Shown in pieces: positions 1 through 6,023 of a DNA stretch of 8,795 nucleotides. The number at the start of each line of letters is the position of its first letter. The first letter of the stretch is position 1. Source of the stretch: an uncultured Opitutaceae bacterium (GTDB lineage: Bacteria; Verrucomicrobiota; Verrucomicrobiia; Opitutales; Opitutaceae); contig CAKZMS010000247.1 of the NCBI GenBank assembly GCA_937128785.1, positions 1 through 8,795 on the forward strand, in the 5' to 3' direction. Position numbers and translations under genes: made by a program. The notes under the pieces are model-generated. The model worked only from the letters and a program-made list of their open reading frames with translations, made no database searches and was not told the DNA's origin.

Positions 1-341
1 GTCCGCGAGGTCGTCACCATCGCGCCATGCAGGACCAGATAGATCGCATCAATCCCTTCCACCAAAGCCGGTCGCGCCCGCTCGGCAAACTCCTGCCAAA
101 ACGATTCCAGCGCGGCGTCATCCACCATCCCGCTCGGCATGGCCCGCGCATCCACCGTCGGCACGACGGACAGGCTCAGCCGCTTGGCCGCATCGAGAAA
201 TCCGTCGGTGGGCGAACCATCGCCCGACTTATTGAGAATATCCTCACCGCACGTGACGTCAAAATCCGCCCAGGTTGTCGTTTCCTCGAGAAACGTATGG
301 GTCTCGTGAAAAATTCCGCCGAAGAGGATGCGGGCATTCAT
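1..341 (-). CDS. M81 family metallopeptidase, MlrC-like (N-terminal part, runs off the window)
   Basis: The first 113 residues are visible and the reading frame is open to the window edge. The N-terminus reads MNARILFGGIFHETHTF, matching the GGxxHET(N/H)TF signature that opens MlrC proteins. IYLVLHGAMV near residues 99-108 matches their second conserved block. In the family, named after the microcystin-degradation protein MlrC, these are zinc-dependent hydrolases acting on small peptides or other amide-containing compounds; most members in environmental bacteria have unknown substrates. The remaining metal ligands would lie beyond the window. The ATG at 339-341 is 28 bp downstream of the aminotransferase stop on the same strand, so the two genes are probably co-transcribed. 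No good Shine-Dalgarno is present, only a weak GGGA about 14 nt upstream. No signal peptide is seen, so the protein is probably cytoplasmic. Family assignment is firm; the substrate is unknown. Confidence 0.85.
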   Translation of the reverse strand, partial: MNARILFGGIFHETHTFLEETTTWADFDVTCGEDILNKSGDGSPTDGFLDAAKRLSLSVVPTVDARAMPSGMVDDAALESFWQEFAERARPALVEGIDAIYLVLHGAMVTTSR

Positions 342-369
342 GCGTTTTTAGTTCCCAACATCAGTCGGC

Positions 370-1707
370 TCACGCCTCCGGCCAGCCGGCGGCGTGTCGC
401 GCAAAGGCGGGCTTTGCGCGCTGCAAGGCTTCGTCGATATCTGCTTCGGTGTGCGCCAGACTGATGGACCACAGTCCGCGCTCGATCGCCCGCACGCCTT
501 CCTCTAACAGGCAGCGACGCAGGTGCGTCCAGCGCGGGACATCCTGCAGTTCGGCGTAGTCGCGGTAGTTTTCAACAACTCGCTCGTTGCCGCCTTCCTT
601 GATCATCAGCGAATGAAACGCCAACCCCGGACCCTGCGGCCGCAGCGGCACGGCATACTCGTCCGCCAACTCCCGCAGGCCGGTCATCAGTTTTTGCCCC
701 AATCGATTGAGCTCCGCGGGATGGTCGGCGCCTTGAGCGATGACCTCATCCAAACACCAACGGCTCGCCGCCAGACAGAGCGGATTGGCATTGAGCGTGC
801 CGGCATGCATCGACTCGCCGGAAATGATCTTGGCCATCGCGGCTTTCGTGCCGACCAGGGCCGCAAACGGCGTGCCCCCGCCGATCGCTTTACCGAACAC
901 CGTCAGGTCAGGTTTGACGCCGTAGTAGGCCTGCGCGCCCCCTGCGCCGAAGCGGAAACCCGTGATCGTTTCATCCGCAATCATCAGCATGCCATGCTCG
1001 TCGCAGAGCTCGCGAATCGCGGCCAGCATGCCCTCTCCCGGTTCGATGCAGCATGTGTTGCACATCGCCGGTTCACAGACGATCGCGGCGATCTGACCGG
1101 CGTATTGCTCCACCCGTTCGCGCAGATGCGCGACGTCGTTCCAGCGAGCCACCACAAACCGCTCGGTCACTTCATCAATGATTCCCTGGCTCGGATGCGT
1201 CCGCGCCGGTTCGGGATCATTCCAGGTGCTCGGCGGATTGGCGAATCCCACCAACCCCTCATCGCTCCAACCGTGGTAGTGGCCTTCAAATTTCAAAATC
1301 AACTTTCGGCCCGTGTGCGTGCGCGCCAGCCGAAACGCCGCCATGCAGGCTTCGGTCGCGGAGTTATTGAACCGCACCAACTCCGCCGCCGGCACCATCC
1401 GCAACAGCCGTTCTGCGACGTCCAGTTCCAGCTCGCTCTGCGCCGCCCAGTGCAGTCCCAACTTCGCCTGCGCCGCGATGGCGTCAGCCAGTCCCGCCGG
1501 CGCGTGACCATACAGCAACGCTCCCTGCCCCAGCTGAAAATCGATATACTCGTTATCGTCGACGTCCCACACCCGCGAACCGTAGCCCCGCTCAAAATAG
1601 AGCGGCACGGGTTTCTCCAACAAGCGGATCCCACTGTTGATGCCACCGGCAATACTGCCGTGGGCGCGTTCGAACAATTCCTGAGAACGAGGGAAGGTGT
1701 AGGGCAT
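370..1707 (-). CDS. Class III PLP-dependent aminotransferase, glutamate-1-semialdehyde aminomutase-like
   Basis: 445 residues, about the length of HemL-type enzymes. An N-terminal SIAGGINSGIR segment (18-28) precedes the core. VRFNNSATEA (111-120) is the phosphate-binding block, with Ala where HemL usually has Gly. EGHYHGWSDE (141-150) is typical, DETITGFRF (245-253) carries the PLP-ring Asp245, and VFGKAIGGG (270-278) carries the Schiff-base Lys273. GTLNANPL (303-310) is the other dimer-facing phosphate block. I chose ATG 1705-1707 because the protein then starts MPYTFPRSQELF like its relatives; an in-frame start at 1809 would add an unrelated basic leader. A cysteine cluster (Cys211, 216, 219, 220) sits in the EPxxxN region and is unusual. 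The gene is divergent from a catabolic operon and followed by an MlrC-like gene, so a role in degrading an amino compound is more likely than tetrapyrrole synthesis. The substrate is not deducible. Confidence 0.88.
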   Translation of the reverse strand: MPYTFPRSQELFERAHGSIAGGINSGIRLLEKPVPLYFERGYGSRVWDVDDNEYIDFQLGQGALLYGHAPAGLADAIAAQAKLGLHWAAQSELELDVAERLLRMVPAAELVRFNNSATEACMAAFRLARTHTGRKLILKFEGHYHGWSDEGLVGFANPPSTWNDPEPARTHPSQGIIDEVTERFVVARWNDVAHLRERVEQYAGQIAAIVCEPAMCNTCCIEPGEGMLAAIRELCDEHGMLMIADETITGFRFGAGGAQAYYGVKPDLTVFGKAIGGGTPFAALVGTKAAMAKIISGESMHAGTLNANPLCLAASRWCLDEVIAQGADHPAELNRLGQKLMTGLRELADEYAVPLRPQGPGLAFHSLMIKEGGNERVVENYRDYAELQDVPRWTHLRRCLLEEGVRAIERGLWSISLAHTEADIDEALQRAKPAFARHAAGWPEA

Positions 1708-1826
1708 GATCGGAAGGGGCCGGATAACCGTTTGGTTACGTCCGGAGACCCTCACGCGAACCCCTCGCCGGTGCAACTCTTCGAAACACCTCCACCCCAA
1801 TATTTCCACTCACCCCGGTCCACGTG

Positions 1827-1865
1827 CCCAAACCCAATGTTCGTATTACGAACATTGAGTTCGGG
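1827..1865. promoter_or_regulatory. Long palindromic operator candidate in the divergent promoter region
   Basis: The core at 1835-1857 is a perfect 23-bp palindrome: arm CAATGTTCGTA, one central T, then the exact reverse complement. Symmetry continues outward to 1827-1865 with only two mismatched pairs (17 of 19 pairs match). It is centred 139 bp upstream of the aminotransferase start and 273 bp upstream of the amidohydrolase start. Its place between divergent catabolic genes suggests a binding site for a dimeric regulator. The centre GTATTAC and TTCG...CGAA flanks would suit a GntR-, IclR- or MarR-type protein, but none is encoded here. The site could instead form a cruciform or RNA hairpin, or belong to a dispersed repeat. 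The symmetry is certain; the function is inferred. Confidence 0.6.
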
Positions 1866-1921
1866 ATGAATAATCAATCCGTTCGGAACACCTAGGAGAA
1901 GGTCTAAGGGAGGGTGAAATT

Positions 1922-1977
1922 CGTAGCGCCGTGCTTTAGCCGGCGTTTCTGAGTGCCGCCTGAAGCACAGCCCTACG
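1922..1977. repeat. REP-like imperfect inverted repeat (hairpin)
   Basis: Two 24-nt arms (1922-1945 and 1954-1977) flank an 8-nt loop; 19 of 24 positions are complementary and two further positions form G-U pairs in the plus-strand RNA. The element starts CGTAG and ends CTACG. The arms contain GTGCTTTAGCCGGC and GCCGCCTGAAGCAC. Both the size and the imperfect stem fit REP/BIME-type elements mobilised by RAYT (Y1) transposases, which are abundant in intergenic regions of some Verrucomicrobia. It has no U-tract and lies between divergent genes, so it is not a terminator for either operon. Only one copy is visible in this window. Confidence 0.6.
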
Positions 1978-2047
1978 TCTACTCCACCGCAACCGACTGT
2001 TCGGATTTTGGTTTTTGAACTTCTCATAAATCACCGGGTCCGGCTTT

Positions 2048-2076
2048 CTTGTCCGTCGAAGCCTTGGCGAAGAAGG
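2048..2076. repeat. Possible fragment of a dispersed intergenic repeat
   Basis: The stretch GTCCGTCGAAGCCTTGGCG and its flanks (CTT before, AAGAAGG after) resemble, from memory, a short motif scattered between genes in several Verrucomicrobia and other environmental genomes. It includes a small inverted GCC-TT-GGC centre. Only one copy is in this window, so repeat status is not shown by the sequence itself. It lies 43 bp upstream of the amidohydrolase start. Confidence 0.25.
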
Positions 2077-2118
2077 AACGCCCGACGCTTCATCGGTTTT
2101 TCTAACTTCACCTATCCC

Positions 2119-3075
2119 GTGATCATCGACTGCCATAACCACCTCGGCGTAGATCCCTATTTCTACCTAAACGGATTTCACCCCTACGCGCAGGATTTGC
2201 CCACGCTCGTGACCGAAGGTCGTCACTGCGGCGTCGACCGTTGGGTCGTGTTTCCGATGGTGGTGAATATCTCGCTCGATATGGAGGCCATGCGCCGGCA
2301 GGAGATCGTCCCTGGTGGCCTGGAATCCGTTCCCTACGCCTTCGAAAACGAGCGGATGCTCCAGGAGATCTACGACCTCTATCCCGACCTCGGTGCCCAC
2401 ACGATTCCTTTCGCTATCCTCGACCCGATGCGTGAGCCCGCCGCGCAACTCGCCCAACTGCGCGAGCTACATGCCAAGTATCCGTTCTACGGCCTGAAAA
2501 TTCAGGCGACCATGATCCAGTCCCAAGTCGGAGCCTTGCTCGACGAGGGTCGTGGTTTTCTCGAACTCGCCGCTGAGCTCAATATCCCCTTCATCATCCA
2601 CTCCAGCGTCGATCCGGCCGACCCATGGTCGCAAGCCAGCGACATCCTCCGCGTGGCCGAAGCGACCCCCCACGTCCGCTTCTGTCTCGCCCATTCCTGC
2701 CGCTTCGACCACGAGTGCCTCGACCGCGTGGCCGCCCTGCCCAACACGTGGTTCGACTGCTCGGCCCATCGCATCCACTGTGATTGCGCTGTGCGGGGTT
2801 ATCCCAACATCGCGCCACCCGAACGTCGGTTCGACGCGGACTACTCCGATCCGGCCGCCGTGCTTCTGGCGCTCGCCGAGGCCTACCCCACCAAGTTCAT
2901 TTGGGGATCCGACACGCCCTTCCAGAGCTACGTCGACCACACCATGGCCCTGCGCAGCACCTACGCTGAAGAGACGGCCTGCCTCGAGGTGCTGCCGCCC
3001 GACCTGCACCGGGCCGTCACTTCGGAGAACCTCCTGACTTACCTCCAACTCCCCAATGACAAATCCCTCGCTTGA
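2119..3075 (+). CDS. Amidohydrolase family TIM-barrel metalloenzyme (amidohydrolase_2/COG2159 type)
   Basis: 318 residues. The GTG start at 2119 gives (M)IIDCHNHLG, the usual first strand of the family with the HxH metal pair at His6 and His8; an upstream TTG at 2008 would add 37 unrelated residues from the intergenic repeats. Further barrel-end residues are visible: GLKIQ with Lys127, FIIHSS with His161, LAHS with His192 and IWGSDTP with the catalytic Asp265. The family includes lactonases, decarboxylases and amide hydrolases; sequence alone does not say which. Several Cys/His residues lie at 214-223 (CSAHRIHCDC), an uncommon insertion near the active-site face. It is first in a rightward operon and overlaps the dehydrogenase gene by 20 bp. 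With an SMP-30 lactonase and a dehydrogenase beside it, a lactonase or ring-opening role is plausible. Cytoplasmic; no signal peptide; no Shine-Dalgarno. Confidence 0.88.
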   Translation: MIIDCHNHLGVDPYFYLNGFHPYAQDLPTLVTEGRHCGVDRWVVFPMVVNISLDMEAMRRQEIVPGGLESVPYAFENERMLQEIYDLYPDLGAHTIPFAILDPMREPAAQLAQLRELHAKYPFYGLKIQATMIQSQVGALLDEGRGFLELAAELNIPFIIHSSVDPADPWSQASDILRVAEATPHVRFCLAHSCRFDHECLDRVAALPNTWFDCSAHRIHCDCAVRGYPNIAPPERRFDADYSDPAAVLLALAEAYPTKFIWGSDTPFQSYVDHTMALRSTYAEETACLEVLPPDLHRAVTSENLLTYLQLPNDKSLA

Positions 3076-3814
3076 AGACTGCGCCGCCCTCGTCACCGGC
3101 TCGTCGCGCGGACTCGGTCGGGGCAGCGCCCATGGATTGATCGAGGCCGGGGCCCAAGTGGTGTTCCACGGCCACGATCCCCGTCCGGACGACTTGCCCC
3201 ACAACCCCTACGTGGAGATCGACCTGCTGAGCGAGGCTGCCCCCAACCGGCTCGTCACCGCGGCCTTTGCCGCCGCACCCGGGCTCAACCTGCTCGTGTG
3301 CAATGCGGGCAGCATCTTCGACATTCCGTTTCTCGACATGGACCTCGAACGGTGGGACCGCACGCAGAACCTGAATGTGCGCGCCACCTATTTTACCGCC
3401 CAGGCCTTCGCCCGCCGCCTGATCGAAAACCAGCGACCGGGAGCCATCGTCATCACGTCGTCGATCAACGGATCCCAAGCCGAGATCGACTCCAGTGCCT
3501 ATGACACCTCCAAGGGCGCCCTGGTCATGATGACTCGCACCCTCGCCCAGGCCCTCGCTCCCCACCACATCCGCGTCAACGGCATCGCGCCCGGCATGAT
3601 GCGCACCCCCCTCACCGAGCGCTGGATCAACTCCGACCCGGCCGGCGCCGAACTCTTTGCCAAGCGCACCCTGCTCAACCGCCTCGGCACCCCGGAGGAT
3701 TGTGCCGGGGCCGTCGCGTTCCTGCTGTCACCAGCAGCTGGATACATCACCGGACAGGTGCTGGCCATCGATGGCGGCATGGGCATTTCCCAACTCGGCA
3801 ACATCACCCCATGA
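3056..3814 (+). CDS. Short-chain dehydrogenase/reductase (SDR, classical type)
   Basis: 252 residues, normal for classical SDRs. The Rossmann glycine motif is TGSSRGLG (14-21), the NAG motif is at 83-85, and the catalytic tetrad is complete: Asn107, Ser136, Tyr149 and Lys153 (YxxxK). VNGIAPGMMRTPL (174-186) and GQVLAIDGGMG near the C-terminus are typical. It should oxidise or reduce a hydroxy/keto group with NAD(P). The segment after strand beta-2 (HGHDPRPDD) is shorter than usual and lacks a clear basic or acidic cofactor-selecting residue, so NAD versus NADP cannot be called. The start overlaps the amidohydrolase end by 20 bp, and the stop overlaps the next start as ATGA, so translation is probably coupled. 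Likely substrates are a sugar, sugar acid or hydroxy-amino compound of this pathway. Confidence 0.92.
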   Translation: MTNPSLEDCAALVTGSSRGLGRGSAHGLIEAGAQVVFHGHDPRPDDLPHNPYVEIDLLSEAAPNRLVTAAFAAAPGLNLLVCNAGSIFDIPFLDMDLERWDRTQNLNVRATYFTAQAFARRLIENQRPGAIVITSSINGSQAEIDSSAYDTSKGALVMMTRTLAQALAPHHIRVNGIAPGMMRTPLTERWINSDPAGAELFAKRTLLNRLGTPEDCAGAVAFLLSPAAGYITGQVLAIDGGMGISQLGNITP

Positions 3815-4902
3815 CCCGCCTCGATGATTTGGCCACGCCCAGCATCCTCATCCACGAGGATCGGTTGGAGCGAAACCTGCGCAACCTGCAGCAGGCCTGT
3901 GATGCCGCGGGCGTCGCGCTGCGCCCCCACATTAAGACCCACAAGCTGGTGCCCATCGCGCGTCGGCAACTTGAACTCGGCGCCCCCGGCCTGACCTGCG
4001 CCAAAATTGGTGAAGCCGAGGCCATGTTGGTCACGGGCGTGCGGGAAATCTTCATCGCCCACTCGTTGGTCGACCTCCGCCAGGCCCCGCGGATCGCGGC
4101 GCTGGCCGATCAACTCGATGAGCTTCGCTTGGCCGTGACCAGCGAGGCGCACCTCGAGGCATTTCTGCCACTGATCCGGCAGGTGAATCGCCCCGTTGCC
4201 GTCATGATCGCCGTGGACACTGGATTGCATCGCGAAGGCATCCGGGAGGATAGCGCCGCCGAACGCATCGCCCAGCGATTGGCGGAGGAACCGTTGGTCA
4301 AGCTGGCGGGGCTCTACAGCCACGAGGGTCAATTCTACGGCGCAGACCACCACCAACGTTCCACCGAAGTGGCGGCACTCCTCGACCACCTCGATCGCGT
4401 CCGCAACGCGATTGATCCCGCGCTCGCCATCTGGCCGGGATGCAGTGTCTCGGCGCGAGCCGTGCTCAAGGCTTCCGCCGGACGCGTCCAGGCGGTGCGA
4501 CCCGGCGCCTATGTTTTTGGTGATCTTTCGCTCACCGAAAATGCCAACGTCATGCCGTGGGATGACGTCGCCCTCCACGTGCTCGCCACCGTGGTGGACA
4601 AACCCACCGCCGAGCTCGCGTTGATCGATGCCGGTTCCAAAACCTTTTCCTCCGATAAGACGGCCGCGGACATCGCGGCCCGAGCCGCCGACGGTCGCCA
4701 GCTGGAAGTGTTCGCCGTCAACGAGGAGCACGGTTACCTGCGCGGCAAGGATCTCGCCTCGGTGAAGGTTGGCGACCGCATCGCCTTCGTGCCCGCGCAT
4801 GTCTGCACCGTGGTCAACCTTACCAACCTCGTTCACGTAATGACCCCCGATCAGACCCTCCGCACCACCTGGCCCGTCGACGCCCGCGGGAAGAACCAAT
4901 AA
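3811..4902 (+). CDS. D-threonine aldolase / D-serine dehydratase-like PLP enzyme (alanine racemase N-domain fold)
   Basis: 363 residues. The N-terminal PLP barrel carries RPHIKTHK (38-45), the family signature; by family knowledge the PLP lysine is in this motif, probably Lys42. CAKIGEAEAM (63-72), AVDTGLHREGI (134-144) and RPGAYVFGD (230-238) follow as expected. The C-terminal beta domain has EEHGYLR (305-311) and FVPAHVC with His330 and Cys332, the His-x-Cys/Asp pair that binds the divalent metal in D-threonine aldolases and DSD1-type D-serine dehydratases. Members either split beta-hydroxy-D-amino acids into glycine plus an aldehyde or dehydrate them. Alanine racemase itself is excluded because its catalytic Tyr domain is absent. 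The start overlaps the SDR stop by 4 bp (ATGA). Together with the divergent aminotransferase, this gene points to an amino-acid-like pathway intermediate. Confidence 0.87.
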   Translation: MTRLDDLATPSILIHEDRLERNLRNLQQACDAAGVALRPHIKTHKLVPIARRQLELGAPGLTCAKIGEAEAMLVTGVREIFIAHSLVDLRQAPRIAALADQLDELRLAVTSEAHLEAFLPLIRQVNRPVAVMIAVDTGLHREGIREDSAAERIAQRLAEEPLVKLAGLYSHEGQFYGADHHQRSTEVAALLDHLDRVRNAIDPALAIWPGCSVSARAVLKASAGRVQAVRPGAYVFGDLSLTENANVMPWDDVALHVLATVVDKPTAELALIDAGSKTFSSDKTAADIAARAADGRQLEVFAVNEEHGYLRGKDLASVKVGDRIAFVPAHVCTVVNLTNLVHVMTPDQTLRTTWPVDARGKNQ

Positions 4903-4912
4903 CCCCCATTCC

Positions 4913-5800
4913 ATGCAAGCTCAGCTCCATATTGACGCCCGTCACGCCCTTGGCGAAGGACCCGTTTGGCACCACGACACCCTTTACTGGGTCAACATCA
5001 CCGAAGGCCGCCTCTACCGGCACAACGCCGCGACGGACACGCTCACCCACTTCGATGTGGGCTCAACTCTCGGCGTGGCCCTGCCCGCCGCCGACGGTTG
5101 GTGGTGGACCGCCCGCGAGCACGACTGCGCGTGGCTGCACGAACCCTCGAGCAAGGTCGTTCCCCTCGATGCTCCCATTACCCCGCCCGTTCCGGCCTCC
5201 CTGCGCTTCAACGACGGATTCACCGGCCCCGACGGACATCCGTGGGTCGGCAGCGCGGCGCTCGATGGCTCGCGTGAAACCGCCATTCTCTACCGCGCCG
5301 ATGAGACCGGCGCCCTTCACGTGGCCCTGCCCAACATCACGCTCTCCAACGGCCTGGGTTGGTCGCCCGACAAATCGCAGTTCTACTACGTCGATTCTCT
5401 GGCGCACAATTTGAGTGTCTTCGACTACGATGCTTCGACCCAGACGATCGCCAATCGCCGTATCCTCCGCGAGTTCCCACAGGACGGCAGTGTGCCCGAC
5501 GGGCTGAGCATCGATGCCGAGGGGCACATCTGGTTGGCCATCTGGGGAGGCTCCGGTGTGCTCCGGATCGACGGTCAGTCCGGCGATATCCTGGACCGCA
5601 TCGATCTACCGGTTTCGCAAGTCACCTCCTGCGTGTTTGGGGGCCCGGAAAACCGCACCCTCTTCATCACCTCGGCTCGCGCTGGGCTCGACGACGACGC
5701 GCTCGCGGCGCAACCGCTCGCCGGAGGCATTTTCCGCGTGGAGACCGATGTCGCGGGCTTACCTTGCCCTCCCTGCTCACTGCCCCCGCCCTCCGCTTAA
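4913..5800 (+). CDS. SMP-30/gluconolaconase/LRE family lactonase (sugar-acid lactonase)
   Basis: 295 residues forming the six-bladed propeller typical of SMP-30/gluconolactonase enzymes. The metal ligands align with those known from human SMP30: Glu15 in ALGEGPVW, Asn146 in LSNGLGWSPD and Asp196 in VPDGLSID. RFND (98-101) supplies the substrate-contacting Arg98 and Asn100. Such enzymes hydrolyse aldonolactones formed by sugar dehydrogenases, using a divalent cation. The gene starts 10 bp after the aldolase-like gene and is the last member of block 1. The end FRVETDVAGLP is usual for the family; the final proline/cysteine-rich dozen residues are not and may be a diverged tail. No signal peptide, so it acts in the cytoplasm. 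The family is certain, the sugar is not. Confidence 0.92.
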   Translation: MQAQLHIDARHALGEGPVWHHDTLYWVNITEGRLYRHNAATDTLTHFDVGSTLGVALPAADGWWWTAREHDCAWLHEPSSKVVPLDAPITPPVPASLRFNDGFTGPDGHPWVGSAALDGSRETAILYRADETGALHVALPNITLSNGLGWSPDKSQFYYVDSLAHNLSVFDYDASTQTIANRRILREFPQDGSVPDGLSIDAEGHIWLAIWGGSGVLRIDGQSGDILDRIDLPVSQVTSCVFGGPENRTLFITSARAGLDDDALAAQPLAGGIFRVETDVAGLPCPPCSLPPPSA

Positions 5801-5813
5801 TCATCCAACCGCT

Positions 5814-5827
5814 CTGAAACGTTTCAG
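5814..5827. promoter_or_regulatory. LacI/GalR-family type operator, CTGAAACGTTTCAG
   Basis: A perfect 14-bp palindrome with a central CG step. TGAAACGTTTCA is the classic consensus form of sites bound by LacI-family repressors (known from many sugar regulons and similar to catabolite-responsive elements). It lies 14 bp after the SMP-30 stop and 196 bp before the alpha/beta hydrolase start, so it probably controls block 2. A TTGACG hexamer at 5858-5863 lies 30 bp downstream and could be a -35 box, but no clear -10 follows at the usual spacing. No LacI-family gene is present in the window. Confidence 0.65.
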
Positions 5828-5882
5828 CTCCGGTCCGATTGCCTGCCCCCTGCCCCCTTGACGGCTGAACCCCCTTCATCAT

Positions 5883-5910
5883 CCCCCCTGCCCCTTTCCC
5901 GCCCCCGCCC
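5883..5910 (-). other. Potential G-quadruplex-forming tract (G-runs on the minus strand)
   Basis: Five C-runs of 6, 4, 3, 5 and 3 bases are separated by spacers of 2, 3, 1 and 1 bases on the plus strand, so the minus strand satisfies the canonical G3+ N1-7 quadruplex pattern. The whole gap 5840-5912 is strongly pyrimidine-rich on the plus strand. It lies in the leader region between the LacI-type operator and the alpha/beta hydrolase gene. Being on the template strand of block 2, it could affect transcription or simply reflect compositional drift. Confidence 0.5.
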
Positions 5911-6023
5911 GCCGCTTTTGCACCAAGATCTGGCAGAGCCCTTCTAGCCAGCCTCTTGGCCCCCACCTAAGATCGTCGCGACGTTCCCCTCGTCCGACTT
6001 AACCCCATCCCCCGATAGATACT

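Larger units (their letters stand above)
1708..2118. other. Divergent intergenic region, 411 bp, non-coding
   Basis: This region separates the leftward aminotransferase gene from the rightward amidohydrolase gene and should hold both promoters. It contains a long palindrome (1827-1865), a smaller GTTC-G-GAAC palindrome at 1881-1889, another GTTCG at 1999-2003, a REP-like hairpin at 1922-1977 and a possible repeat fragment around 2048-2076. Its composition is visibly less GC-rich and less codon-like than the flanking genes. Open frames crossing it (TTG at 2008, a leftward start at 1809) only extend the neighbouring genes with residues that do not resemble their families. I could not pick a convincing -35/-10 pair in either direction. 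Confidence 0.75.

Noticed and set aside
370..1707. HemL of tetrapyrrole biosynthesis
   Set aside because: Key blocks deviate (SATEA for SGTEA, cysteine cluster), and the context is catabolic with no haem-synthesis neighbours.
1708..1809. Upstream start for the aminotransferase at 1809
   Set aside because: The 34 extra residues are basic and unlike the family N-terminus; MPYTFPRSQELF at 1707 fits the family start.
523..1869. Plus-strand open frame of 448 codons opposite the aminotransferase
   Set aside because: It is the antisense shadow of a gene with all class III aminotransferase motifs; its translation is rich in Arg/His/Gln with no recognisable domain.
2082..2099. Hairpin plus T-run resembling a terminator (CCGA...TCGG then TTTTT)
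   Set aside because: The stem is only 4 bp, and it lies just upstream of the amidohydrolase start with no rightward gene before it to terminate.
2008..2118. TTG start at 2008 for the amidohydrolase
   Set aside because: The added 37 residues come from repeat-like intergenic DNA; GTG at 2119 gives the expected IIDCHNH beginning.
3499..4914. Minus-strand open frame of 471 codons opposite the aldolase-like gene
   Set aside because: It mirrors a well-supported PLP enzyme and part of the SDR, and its translation is Gly/His/Val-rich low-information sequence typical of GC-rich antisense frames.
5667..5966. Minus-strand open frame across the SMP-30 end and the C-rich gap
   Set aside because: Low-complexity Gly/Arg/Ala translation produced by the C-rich tract; no homology-like motif.
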